A program made the position numbers and the translations under genes. A stretch of DNA of 64,000 nt. Source: Halovivax gelatinilyticus. GTDB taxonomy: Archaea; Halobacteriota; Halobacteria; Halobacteriales; Natrialbaceae. Location: contig NZ_CP101322.1 in the NCBI RefSeq assembly GCF_024300625.1, positions 1,129,992 through 1,193,991 on the forward strand, read 5' to 3'. Within the stretch, counting starts at the first letter, position 1. Each line of letters opens with the position of its first letter. This document shows, piece by piece, positions 24,124 to 32,188 of the stretch. Below the pieces are notes generated by a model, which saw nothing but the letters and a program-made list of their open reading frames with translations, did not search any database and was not told the DNA's origin.

Positions 24124-25495
24124 GGAACAACTTCTCGAACAGCTCACAGAGGACATCCTCGCGTACGTGATGCGGGGGACGTTCCCAGAGCGCGAGTTCG
24201 CTCGCTCGATCAAACCCGAGCAGTTGGACGAGCGCTTCGAGGAGTACGAACTGCTCCTCGACCTCCACTTCATCCTCCAGGACGACGTCATCGAGTTTAT
24301 CAGAGACCTCCCCGAGCACCTACGGAGCATCCGGACGGAGACGAGAACCATTTCGCGTACCCGGCGTGGAACCGTCGACGGGCGGATCAACTGGGGCGCC
24401 ACCGTGAAGAAACGCTACGCCGAACATCCCCGGGATTCGTCGATCTTCGTCTGTGACAACCGCTCCGAAAACTACGACATTCCCGAGAACCTCGTCCTCA
24501 AGAAGATCATCGCCGTCGTCCACCGCACTGTTCGAGAGGCGGAAGAGTACCTCGTCGAGGGGTACGACTGGGTTAGCGAGACGTGGCGCGGGAACGAAGA
24601 CCTGATCGACGAGCTGCAACGGATCGTCGAGCGAAACGTCCACGTCCGCCGGATCCGCGAACCAGACGCGTACGAGCCCACCGAACGAATGCTGACGACG
24701 GCCGCGGACTCGCGCCACGAGGTCTACCGAGATGCGGCGAAACTCGTCCGGTCCCGAAATCGATTGTTCGACGGCGAGGAAGAGGCGATACACGACCTAC
24801 TCGAAGAGACCGCTATCGCGCCGGACGACGAGAATACGCTCTTCGAGTTGTTCGTTCTGTTCCGCTTCGTCGCCACGCTAGAGGAGCTACGAGAGACGCA
24901 ACCGACGTTTCAAACGATCGCGACCGACCGCCAGGAGATCGCGAGATTCGAGGGCGAGAAGGAACTCGTCCTCTATCACGACAACTCCGCAAAGGATCAG
25001 GAGCTGTCGTTCGTCGCCGTTCCAGATGAGGACGGGGAGAATCACTCCCGCTCCGACAAGGTCCAGCTCGTCGCGCAGGAAATCGCGGGACAGTATTTCG
25101 ATACGGACTATCGGAATCACACGGGGAGACCGGACGTCATCGTTCTCGAAATCATCTCGGACGGGAACGCCCCGAACGAGTACCTGATTACGGAGGTGAA
25201 AAACAGCACCAACGAAGATACGATCCGGCGAGGAATCAAAGAGACGCTCGAGTATCTGGCGTTCCTCCGCGTCAACGAAGAGTACGTCTTCGGGACTGCA
25301 GACCCCGTGGACGACGAGGAGTACTTCGGATCGGGATGGAACGGACTGCTCGTCGTTCAAGATATCGACGACGAAACGGCATCGCTAGACGAACAGAAAG
25401 ACAACGAGATCGCTATTCTCCAGGCTTCAGAGCTGGAGCGTGACCTACAGACGATACTGAAACGCGTTCTCGAAGAGGATACTTCCGAGGAGTAA
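24116..25495 (+). CDS. McrC-like PD-(D/E)XK nuclease subunit
   Basis: Partner nuclease of the McrB-like protein. The N-terminal 300 residues are helical and presumably contact the AAA+ ring. The nuclease core follows at about 320-420: HTGRPDVIVLEI supplies the Asp, and EYLITEVKNSTN the E-x-K. Its start lies inside the end of the McrB-like gene (8-base overlap), implying coupled translation. The length of 459 is within the range of McrC-type proteins. Predicted to cut DNA after the reader domains find modified bases and the AAA+ motor translocates. Confidence 0.82.
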   Translation: MNKEQLLEQLTEDILAYVMRGTFPEREFARSIKPEQLDERFEEYELLLDLHFILQDDVIEFIRDLPEHLRSIRTETRTISRTRRGTVDGRINWGATVKKRYAEHPRDSSIFVCDNRSENYDIPENLVLKKIIAVVHRTVREAEEYLVEGYDWVSETWRGNEDLIDELQRIVERNVHVRRIREPDAYEPTERMLTTAADSRHEVYRDAAKLVRSRNRLFDGEEEAIHDLLEETAIAPDDENTLFELFVLFRFVATLEELRETQPTFQTIATDRQEIARFEGEKELVLYHDNSAKDQELSFVAVPDEDGENHSRSDKVQLVAQEIAGQYFDTDYRNHTGRPDVIVLEIISDGNAPNEYLITEVKNSTNEDTIRRGIKETLEYLAFLRVNEEYVFGTADPVDDEEYFGSGWNGLLVVQDIDDETASLDEQKDNEIAILQASELERDLQTILKRVLEEDTSEE

Positions 25496-25569
25496 CGAAC
25501 GCGGCGTTGGGCGAAACTGTAGTTATCGTCAGATCAAGTCCTCGAAAATCCTTCGCTCAACGACTTCCC

Positions 25570-26586
25570 TTATTCTGCGAACTCGAGGATGGTATCATCG
25601 TACGTGTAGCACTTGATTCCGTTTTCCGCACAATGATCCTCTAATTTGCTCGGCCAGACATCCTCGTCCTCGAAACCGTTGAGAAACGCGACCGACACGT
25701 CGCCGGACTCGGTTCCGTTTTCGCACGTGACTACCACAGCCGTATTCGGATCGTCGTGTCGAGTGTTGACCACCCGATCGCCAGGGACGTACGGATTCTC
25801 AGCGAACGCGAGATTCTCGTGCTTGTAGGTCCAGAGCTTGATGTCTGTATCGTGGCAGTAGGATGCGAGTATCGCAGGGTGATACTCACGCCAGTTCCCC
25901 GGTCCGCGATCGAGCGCGCTCGGAAACGCAACTCTGACAGCCTCCCCGTCCATTTCTTGCCCAAATGCCCCAGTATTCTTCTCCGGCGGCATCACCTCGA
26001 CGACGACTCCAACCGACGGATCTTCGTCTCCGGCTTTCACCACCCGGTCGCCGGGACTGAACGGGTTTTCCGGCTTCTGATTCATGTGGGCGGTGTTCGG
26101 ACCGAGATCGATCAGCTCGTTCATCGCTCTCGCAGCGAGGTGGTCTAGCTTCTCTGGCGCTTCGCCGGAGAATTCGGCTTCGGTCTCGACCTTCGATTCG
26201 AGCGTCTCGACGCGCTCCCACCCGAGGAGGATGAGCCCGTCCTCGTTGTCCCGGTGCCAGACCATGACGATGATGTCGTCGTCCGAGTCTCGTTCGACGA
26301 GCACCTCTGGCAGAAACGCCGAGACGTCCCGAGAGGTCTTCACATCGATCGTGTAACCGAACACCTCGAAGTCGTGTCCCGCGTAGCTCTCCGGGTTACA
26401 CCGTCGGATCGCCTCCTCGTTCTTCCACTCCCACATCTCGACGGGCAGGTACTCGCGGCAGAACTCGTGGAACGCAAGTTCGCCGAGGTTTCCGATGCGT
26501 TTGACGTCTAGATCGTCCGCACCCTGGATAACCGCTTGGTGGTGGGCGCGTTCGCGGTCGATCTCGTCGGGCGTGTATTTGTACAT
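25570..26586 (-). CDS. PD-(D/E)XK-like protein with two SH3-like repeats
   Basis: Residues about 25-110 show the layout of a restriction-endonuclease fold: GNLGELAFHEF (Glu), HDFEVFGYTIDVKTS (Asp, then D-x-K). The C-terminal half holds two about 75-residue repeats, each NPF/Y-PGDRVV-----DP---VVV...VAF...Y-YD/KH--L-FAE, resembling small SH3-like barrels. It converges on the McrBC-like operon with 74 bp between stop codons. A role as an accessory defence nuclease is inference. I do not recognise the full architecture. Confidence 0.72.
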   Translation of the reverse strand: MYKYTPDEIDRERAHHQAVIQGADDLDVKRIGNLGELAFHEFCREYLPVEMWEWKNEEAIRRCNPESYAGHDFEVFGYTIDVKTSRDVSAFLPEVLVERDSDDDIIVMVWHRDNEDGLILLGWERVETLESKVETEAEFSGEAPEKLDHLAARAMNELIDLGPNTAHMNQKPENPFSPGDRVVKAGDEDPSVGVVVEVMPPEKNTGAFGQEMDGEAVRVAFPSALDRGPGNWREYHPAILASYCHDTDIKLWTYKHENLAFAENPYVPGDRVVNTRHDDPNTAVVVTCENGTESGDVSVAFLNGFEDEDVWPSKLEDHCAENGIKCYTYDDTILEFAE

Positions 26587-26866
26587 CAGTAGAATATCAT
26601 ATTGATCCGAAATGAATCTTCGTATCTATCCGGGATATCTACATCAATACCGACAGTCGAGATTGGACTAAGTGAGCGAATCGGTGGCGGGTTGACTGCG
26701 AACCCATTGCTCACACTTCCAAAATTGTGTCGAACCAAATCCCAATCCAGTAGAGAAGATCGAGCAACACAGTCTAATGTTCTTAACCCAGAAACGACCC
26801 ACAACTAACATTCCTAAAACTATCCTAATTTCCAGTAGATATAATATGCTGCAGTGCCACAATTCA
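26587..26866. other. AT-rich intergenic region with divergent promoters
   Basis: No supported gene. Composition is clearly AT-richer than the chromosome average. At 26838-26848 GATATAATATG is a TATA box for the plus-strand leader RNA that follows; a minus-strand promoter for the PD-(D/E)XK gene must lie in the left part. Confidence 0.45.
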
Positions 26867-26966
26867 CGTGGAAGCCACTCGCTCTGGCTCACCGGAGTGG
26901 GCAGAAATGCCCCGGGTGCTGAAGACACCCGAGACGTGGCTTCCGAAACCCGTCGGAGGGTTTTCA
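26867..26966 (+). ncRNA. candidate structured leader RNA, copy 1
   Basis: The transcript should start near 26868, about 25 bases after the TATA box. Predicted helices: P1 GGAAGCCAC (26870-26878) with GTGGCTTCC (26936-26944), 9 perfect pairs; inside it P2 CTCTGG/CCGGAG (26882-26897, one G-U), P3 GGGCA-GAAA-TGCCC (26899-26912) and P4 CGGGTG/CACCCG (26913-26931). A further hairpin P5 (GAAACCC/GGGTTTTC, 26945-26965) ends 7 bases before the ATG at 26973. The closed multi-helix junction followed by a hairpin at the start codon resembles a riboswitch or protein-binding leader. A homologue lies at 42766-42866. Confidence 0.6.
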
Positions 26967-26972
26967 TCAGCC

Positions 26973-27320
26973 ATGACACGCTATACACCAGACCACCATA
27001 AACCCCGCGCACAGCCCGCGTATCCTCGATTCACGGTGACTACCAAGTTTCTCGATTCGAGACGGTCTACCCACATCCCAGCCACCTACACCGCACCCAC
27101 CGGCCCAACCGAGGACCGCCTCTTCGTCACCGTAGACCGCCCGACGGACCCGTACCGGTACGGCATCGTCTCCAGAGACCGCTACCCACCGTGTCCGAGT
27201 TGCACCGAACCCGTCATCACGATCAGGACGCTGGGACCACATCGACACACCGCCGATCCCTGCGGCTGCGCGTTAGACGCCCATACGGTCGCCCACTTTC
27301 TGCGAGGGCCCCGAAGATGA
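26973..27320 (+). CDS. small Cys/His-cluster protein downstream of leader RNA
   Basis: Starts MTRYTPDHHKPRAQPA at the ATG following hairpin P5; longer upstream starts would run through the structured leader. The 115-residue protein is Pro/Arg/Thr-rich. It ends with a putative zinc site CPSCTEPV (C-x2-C) followed by PHRHTADPCGC. It shares this C-terminal motif with the 51-residue protein encoded next, which begins inside its stop codon (ATGA). Function unknown; nucleic-acid or zinc binding is a guess from composition. Confidence 0.6.
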   Translation: MTRYTPDHHKPRAQPAYPRFTVTTKFLDSRRSTHIPATYTAPTGPTEDRLFVTVDRPTDPYRYGIVSRDRYPPCPSCTEPVITIRTLGPHRHTADPCGCALDAHTVAHFLRGPRR

Positions 27321-27472
27321 CCGAACCGGACCTAGAGAACTGCCCGTTCCCGTTGTGTCCGTTCTGTGAGACGCCGGTCGTCAGTATCACCTCCACGGGG
27401 CCACACTCTCACTCCGCCAGTCCCTGTGGCTGCGGACTCACACTCACCGACGTCCAGGAGATGCAAGGGTAG
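27317..27472 (+). CDS. 51-residue zinc-finger-like microprotein
   Basis: ATG overlaps the preceding stop (ATGA). Cysteines in CPFPLCPFC and PCGC plus PHSHS histidines suggest a single zinc site: C-x2-C then H-x-H-x4-PCGC. The last 30 codons and 20 bases beyond recur as a diverged copy at 29076-29180. Haloarchaea encode many such one-domain zinc microproteins. No function is known to me. Confidence 0.62.
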   Translation: MTEPDLENCPFPLCPFCETPVVSITSTGPHSHSASPCGCGLTLTDVQEMQG

Positions 27473-27495
27473 ACCAACCGCCAGAGCGAGACACC
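27389..27495 (+). repeat. long direct repeat flanking MNT/HEPN copy B, left copy
   Basis: About 105 bp covering the 3' end of the 51-residue gene and its downstream sequence (ATGCAAGGGTAGACCAACCG included) match 29076-29180 with scattered substitutions. The pair encloses the second nucleotidyltransferase/HEPN module. The rest of 27473-27753 holds no supported gene. Confidence 0.72.
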
Positions 27496-27753
27496 GCACC
27501 AGGTGTGTCTCCGAAATACGCACAGAACCGATCCGAACAGCTCGGCCTGCCGACGACACTGAATCGATCCGATCGACCCCCGAGTCGCCCACCGACCGGC
27601 CGGCCCGATCGCCGTCGTGCGAGCGAGGCTGCGTCCCGGCAGCCAGCGCTCGAGAGCTCACTATCGCAGTGTCCTGTACCACCAGCGGTTCGAATTGCAG
27701 ACCTGGTGCCGGTGAACGGAATACTTAATGTGTTATGAACCCCAAGACGATTC

Positions 27754-28443
27754 ATGAACACCGATACCGTTCAATCAACGGGCGAATGCGAGGGGACCCA
27801 TATCTGTCTCCCGATCCCGCTCGGTGACCGTGACGCGTTCCGGTACCGCGCGACGACTGACATCCTCCACGTACTCGCGGATAACCCCGACGCGACCTTC
27901 TCGAACCGCGAGCTTCACAGGCTGACCGGAAACGGGCTGTCGAACGTGAACGCCGCCGTCCTCTCGCTCGAAGCGCTCGGCGTCATTCGTGTAGACCGCG
28001 ACGGTCGGGCAAATTCCGTGCGGATCAACCCGGCGAAACTCGTTCGGAGCGACGATCCAGTTACCACGATCTCACAATCCGAGTACCACGAGCCGGTTCG
28101 GGCCGCGTTGAACCGGCTCGTAGATCGCGTCGGTGATGACGCAGCAATTGTGTTGTTCGGGAGTGTCGCTCGCGGCGACGCCGACCGAGCGAGCGATATC
28201 GACGTATTCGTCGTCGTCGATGATGGTCGAATGGCGGCCCAGCGAGCGGCTCACGGCATCGAAGAGGAAATCGCGTCGGAATCGTTCGACGGAGATCGGT
28301 TCGAACCGCACATCGTTGTCGAGACGCGCGACTCGGCGGTGACGCACGACCGAATCCGCGACGTGCTCGTAGAGGGGATTACGCTGCACGACGCCCCGGT
28401 CCTCGACGCGGTGAAAGAGGAGGTGGTCACGGATGGGGCTTGA
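27754..28443 (+). CDS. winged-helix plus MNT nucleotidyltransferase antitoxin (copy B)
   Basis: Same architecture as the protein at 19014-19670: wHTH (about 30-90, FSNRELHRLTGNGLSNVNAAVLSLEALGV) and MNT domain (about 110-225) with FGSVARGDADRASDIDVFVVV. Both start with a L-LP-P-----FRY motif. The metal-site Asp pair is intact. It overlaps the HEPN gene by 11 bases. TACTTAATGTG around 27722-27732 is a likely promoter. Role: antitoxin that modifies and neutralises the HEPN partner and probably represses the operon. Confidence 0.85.
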   Translation: MNTDTVQSTGECEGTHICLPIPLGDRDAFRYRATTDILHVLADNPDATFSNRELHRLTGNGLSNVNAAVLSLEALGVIRVDRDGRANSVRINPAKLVRSDDPVTTISQSEYHEPVRAALNRLVDRVGDDAAIVLFGSVARGDADRASDIDVFVVVDDGRMAAQRAAHGIEEEIASESFDGDRFEPHIVVETRDSAVTHDRIRDVLVEGITLHDAPVLDAVKEEVVTDGA

Positions 28444-28951
28444 AGACGTCGTCGACGCGGTCGAGTGCGTCGAGTCGTTGTTAGCAGACGGGGAGACAGG
28501 CCCGGTCCAGGATTCGCTCTCGTGGCAGGAAACGGATGCTGATGTGCAGCTAGGAAAAGCGTGTGCGATGCTAGGGACGTGCCGGCAGTTACGCAGCGGG
28601 ACGAACAACTACGTCAGTATCGTCGAGTTGTCGTTCAACGCAATCGAACGGTCGTTCCAGTTTTACTTGGTGGAGCAAACGGCGGCTGAGTCGTCTGATT
28701 TCCGAACGCACGAGCAAGTGTTCGAGGACATCGAGCGACGGGGAGTGTTCTCTGATACGGGCGTCCCTGCCCGGATCGACGCGTTCCGATCGGAGCATCG
28801 TGCCCGGATATATTACGATGTGGACCGCCCTGGCCGAGATCTAGCGATTGGAATGTACGAACTAGCCGAGGCAGTTCACTCGTACGTCGTTGCGTTCGCC
28901 AACGCGCACTCTCGATGTAACTGCGAGCAACGACACGAGAACGAGTTCTGA
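28433..28951 (+). CDS. HEPN-domain toxin (copy B)
   Basis: Helical 172-residue paralogue of the protein at 18535-19017, aligned through YVSIVELSFNAIERSFQFY and HRARIYYD. The canonical R-x4-6-H is again R-x3-YY, so if it is an RNase its active site differs from textbook HEPN toxins. It starts 11 bases before the end of the MNT gene. The tyrosines next to the conserved Arg are candidates for AMPylation by the partner, by analogy with HepT/MntA. Confidence 0.8.
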   Translation: MGLEDVVDAVECVESLLADGETGPVQDSLSWQETDADVQLGKACAMLGTCRQLRSGTNNYVSIVELSFNAIERSFQFYLVEQTAAESSDFRTHEQVFEDIERRGVFSDTGVPARIDAFRSEHRARIYYDVDRPGRDLAIGMYELAEAVHSYVVAFANAHSRCNCEQRHENEF

Positions 28952-29075
28952 CGATACGACGCGGCGTGCGAGAGTACTCGATCCGTGAGTCTATCACGCT
29001 CCCGTCGAACGAAAGGTGGCGCCATTGTCGGTGGATATTCCTGACCCATACCCGTCACCGGTGGTAAGGCGGTTC

Positions 29076-29180
29076 ACTTCCACGGGGCCACACTTGCACT
29101 CGGCGAGTCCCTGTGGCTGTGGCCTGACGCTCGCCGACGTTCAGGAGATGCAAGGGTAGACCAACCGCCAGAGAGACACC
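29076..29180 (+). pseudogene. truncated duplicate of the 51-residue zinc microprotein gene (right repeat copy)
   Basis: Encodes only the tail TSTGPHLHSASPCGCGLTL-DVQEMQG before a stop, with no start codon or first Cys pair. It matches 27389-27495. It probably arose by duplication or insertion of the intervening module. The region 28952-29261 has no other supported gene. Confidence 0.65.
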
Positions 29181-29261
29181 GACGTATGACGAGTGTGCTC
29201 ACCGAAAGACACAGAACGAGCGACGTGATCGATTCGTTCGACACGTACTACCCCGGAACAC

Positions 29262-29540
29262 TCAATCGTCACCGAGGTTGTACGCGCCACCACGACGCTC
29301 GATGGAGTAGATGTCGAGAACGTTTTCGGTATGATTACAGTCAGCCCCGAGTCGGAACTGGCCGATTCGGAGATTCGAGTGTGGGACACCAGTCAACGAT
29401 TCGAGGTACTCGTCCGGATCGCGCCACTGATCCGTGACGATCTCGTCGAGTTTGTCGGTGATCCGACGTTTGGCGTGATCGTCGAGCCCGTCGTCGGTGC
29501 GCTTGGCGGGCGCGCGAAACTGCCACGTCCACGTCCTCAC
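29262..29540 (-). CDS. RelE/ParE-family toxin
   Basis: The 92-residue protein matches haloarchaeal RelE-like toxins: N-terminal WTWQFRAPAKRTDDGLDDHAKRRI, then DEYLESLTGVPHSNLRIGQFRLG, and C-terminal basic strand YSIERRGGAYN. It would cut mRNA on the ribosome. The GTG start at 29540 overlaps the stop of the original antitoxin frame (GTGA). The toxin itself looks complete although its antitoxin gene is frameshifted. Confidence 0.78.
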   Translation of the reverse strand: MRTWTWQFRAPAKRTDDGLDDHAKRRITDKLDEIVTDQWRDPDEYLESLTGVPHSNLRIGQFRLGADCNHTENVLDIYSIERRGGAYNLGDD

Positions 29541-29807
29541 TCGTCGCTACCGAGGATCTCCGCTCGGGAGAACGTCTCGCTGTCACCGGTTCGCCTGGCG
29601 TGTTCGACGGCGGCGATCTCTCCAGCTCTCGCGGTTCAATTCCGGATGCCGAACGGCGTCTCGGAGCGACTCGCGGATGAACTCGCTGCGGCTATTGTAT
29701 CCTTCATCTCGCCAGGTTGCGTCGATATCTTCGAGAAACGTCTCGGTAAGCCGGATGTTGATGTTGGTCTTCTCGGGCTCAGTGTTGTTTGTATCGGTAC
29801 TCGACAT
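29537..29807 (-). pseudogene. ribbon-helix-helix antitoxin with frameshift
   Basis: The RHH domain (TNINIRLTETFLEDIDATW...NSRSEFIRESLRDAV) reads normally to about codon 60. In that frame translation then gives RDRRRRTRQANR and stops. Shifting frame near 29618-29624 restores EIAAVEHARRTGDSE then TFSRAEILGSDE and a stop that overlaps the toxin start, exactly what such antitoxins look like. So a 1- or 2-base indel removed the toxin-binding tail. The truncated 74-residue RHH protein (29583-29807) could still bind DNA. Confidence 0.68.
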
Positions 29808-29881
29808 ACGGACGTATTACACGGTCGGTGGGATAAGTGTCGATGGTAGGTCCGGCCCCGGCTTCGAGCGTCGTCGTATCG

Positions 29882-31273
29882 CTACGATTGCAGCGCCGAA
29901 ACGACGTCGTCGACGGTGAACAGCCGGAGGTCGTCGCGTTCCGTGGCGGCTTCCGCCACGGACGGTTTGAATCCGCTACGGGAGAACAGCGCGTATCGTT
30001 CGTCTCGCGTGGCACCCGAGTCGGGCGTCCATCGCAGTTCGTCGGCGTGGCGCTGTAAATTCGAAAACGCGTCGTAGCCGAGCGGCGATCGCTGGAACTT
30101 GCACTCGCCGACGAGCAGCGTCTCCTCGGTCGTCAACCCGACGACGTCGATCTCGTGCTCGCCGTACCACCATCGTCCGGCGTCCGTGATCGTGTACTCC
30201 GGATAGAGCGTTCGAAGCGCGGACCGACACAGTTCCTCGAACGATTGACTGACGAAGTCGGCCAGCTCGGGTTCGACGAGCGCCTCGTACGCGTCGTCGC
30301 CGAGTTCGTCGTACCGATCTCCCGTCCCGTAGACGAAGTGGAACCAGAAGCGAAAGAACGGGTCGCGGATGTGGTACCGACTTCGCTTGCTTCGTTCAAT
30401 TTTCTCCGTAACCGGGACGCGCCGGTCGATCAGTCGCAGTCGACCGAGTCGGTTCAGATACTTCGAGAGTTGATTGTATTCGATACCCGTCGTCCCCGCA
30501 ATCTCGTTGCGACTCGTACTCCCGCCCGCGATCGCTTCGAGAATCGAGAAGTATCGCGTCGGTTCCGTCAGCTCCATTCGCAGCACGTAGTCGGGTTCGT
30601 CGTGGAGCGAGCCGTGTCTGGAGAGGATCGTTCGCTGGACGGTTGCCGCCAGCGGCGCTTCCGGATCGACCGTTTCGAGGTAGTAGGGTGCACCGCCGAA
30701 GATACCCCACGCACACACCTGTTCGTCCGCCGTGTACGCGCCGTCGAAGAATTCCATCGCGGCGGCGAACGGGAGCTGCCTCACGTCGAGTTTCACCCTG
30801 GATCGGCCGTAGAGCGGGCTATTCCCGAGCAGGGCGGCTTCCTCCATCATGCTGATCGACGAGCCGACGAGCACGATTGTCGTCGCCGACTCGTCGAGTT
30901 CGTGGTCGAACATCGCCTGGAGTGTCGACGGGAGGCTTCGGTCCTGTTCGACGAGGTAGGGAAACTCGTCGAGGACCACTATCGCGTCCTGTTCGGCAAG
31001 ATACCCGAGCACGGCTTCCCAGTCCGCTCGAATTTGCATCACGCCCGGGTGGGACTCTGCGGCAATCTCGACGAACTGCTCTAGTTGTAGCGCGCTCGTT
31101 TTCTGTTTCGCCTGGTAGACGACGGCGTCGTCGTACCCCTCGAGCGATTGCTTGACGAGTTCGGTCTTACCGAGACGCCGCCGACCGTAGATCACCGCGA
31201 GTTCCGCCGCGTCCGATTCGTAGAGCGTACGGAGCCGGGAGAGCTCCGCTTCGCGATTGACGAACTCGACCAT
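29882..31273 (-). CDS. archaeal STAND-like ATPase with C-terminal DUF234 nuclease-like domain
   Basis: Residues about 1-220 are the archaeal ATPase domain: EFVNREAEL start, Walker A YGRRRLGKTELV, Walker B AIVVLDEFPYLV, and the LVGSSISMMEEA sensor-like segment. A winged helix follows (about 255-330). The C-terminal DUF234 part (about 335-463) has RDPFFRFWFHFVY and a PD-(D/E)XK-like HEIDVVGLTTEETLLVGECKF. Such proteins are common in archaeal islands; role in defence, element maintenance or toxin control is unresolved. An ATG two codons upstream (31279) is possible. Confidence 0.85.
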   Translation of the reverse strand: MVEFVNREAELSRLRTLYESDAAELAVIYGRRRLGKTELVKQSLEGYDDAVVYQAKQKTSALQLEQFVEIAAESHPGVMQIRADWEAVLGYLAEQDAIVVLDEFPYLVEQDRSLPSTLQAMFDHELDESATTIVLVGSSISMMEEAALLGNSPLYGRSRVKLDVRQLPFAAAMEFFDGAYTADEQVCAWGIFGGAPYYLETVDPEAPLAATVQRTILSRHGSLHDEPDYVLRMELTEPTRYFSILEAIAGGSTSRNEIAGTTGIEYNQLSKYLNRLGRLRLIDRRVPVTEKIERSKRSRYHIRDPFFRFWFHFVYGTGDRYDELGDDAYEALVEPELADFVSQSFEELCRSALRTLYPEYTITDAGRWWYGEHEIDVVGLTTEETLLVGECKFQRSPLGYDAFSNLQRHADELRWTPDSGATRDERYALFSRSGFKPSVAEAATERDDLRLFTVDDVVSALQS

Positions 31274-31315
31274 GCACACCGTAGCGCCGCTCGGAAGATA
31301 ATCCTTCTGTTTATC

Positions 31316-31345
31316 GTACTCCAGAGTATCGTACTTTGGAGTATC
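31316..31345 (-). promoter_or_regulatory. tandem 15-bp operator-like repeat upstream of the ATPase
   Basis: GTACTCCAGAGTATC (31316-31330) is followed at once by GTACTTTGGAGTATC (31331-31345). Each unit has internal dyad character (ACTC/GAGT). They sit 43-72 bases upstream of the ATPase start, over its likely promoter. No gene is supported in 31346-31688. Confidence 0.55.
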
Positions 31346-31688
31346 ATAGTCGGATTTCTCGTCCTCGTGTCGAAGTAGTTGTACGGTACGCGCGTTGAAC
31401 AGGTTGAACCAGTCGAGACGACGAAGGACTGTGCGAAGCGTGATTTGGAGACGGTGAGATCGATCCGAGTTTGCGTACAGCGCTGGCCAAGTCGCGGGTT
31501 CGAGTGCGACCGTACCTCCCCGATCGTCGCCATCACCTCCGTGCCCCTACGTCTCGACGAACGTTTCCGGAGTGACTGCCCCGTTCGCTATGAGTTCACC
31601 GTCGAACGTCACGAGTGGCACATCGACCGCTAGACCGTCTCATTCGAGCAGGTATACTGATGGTGGGCGCCACCATTCGAACAGACAG

Positions 31689-32135
31689 ATGGACACGATC
31701 GATTCGATGGATCGGTTCTTCTGGTCGCGCCACGCGAATCCGGCGAGCGTCTGGACGTTCGTCGCAGCGTACCCGACGCTCGTCCTGGCAATCTATCGTC
31801 GAGATCGACCGCTGCTGGCCGGGATACTCCTGTTCGTCGTCATCAATCCGCTCGTGTCCTCGCCGCCGAAACGCGACGATGCGTGGGCGACGCGCGTCGT
31901 GTTAGGCGAACGAGTGTGGCTCGAACAGGGAATCCTGTCCTCGAAGGAGACGCTGTTTACCGCCGCCTGTGCGCCGGTTTTTCTGTACACGATTCGATCA
32001 GCGAGTAGACGCGACCCCGTCCGAACGGTCGGTGGAACGGTCGCCTCGATGGTTCTCATGTTCGTCTTTTTCGGTCGAATGGTGAGCCTGTACGAGACCG
32101 AATCTGGCCTCCGAGATGCGCCGACTTCGAATTGA
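31689..32135 (+). CDS. small haloarchaeal membrane protein (DUF6653-like)
   Basis: The start at 31689 (MDTIDSMDRFFWSRHANPASVWT) is chosen because upstream residues are low-complexity. The motif FFWSRHANP-S-W, followed by YRRDRPLLAGILLFVVINPLVSSPP, is typical of a small family of 3-4 helix membrane proteins in haloarchaea. Hydrophobic segments lie at about 17-33, 40-55, 93-108 and 116-134. Function unknown. Confidence 0.72.
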   Translation: MDTIDSMDRFFWSRHANPASVWTFVAAYPTLVLAIYRRDRPLLAGILLFVVINPLVSSPPKRDDAWATRVVLGERVWLEQGILSSKETLFTAACAPVFLYTIRSASRRDPVRTVGGTVASMVLMFVFFGRMVSLYETESGLRDAPTSN

Positions 32136-32188
32136 CTGCGGAAGTACGCATACTTCGGTAGGTGAAGTACAAACTCGGCCGAGTTTCG

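Noticed and set aside
20536-25495. Considered a BREX- or DISARM-type system because of the large AAA+ protein
   Set aside because: No methyltransferase, helicase or phosphatase genes accompany it, and the ATMNAYDK and IIDELNRAD motifs are those of McrB.
26668-27012. 114-residue minus-strand frame over the leader RNA copy 1
   Set aside because: Non-acidic, Trp/Cys/Leu-rich composition unlike haloarchaeal proteins, and it lies opposite the structured leader and promoter.
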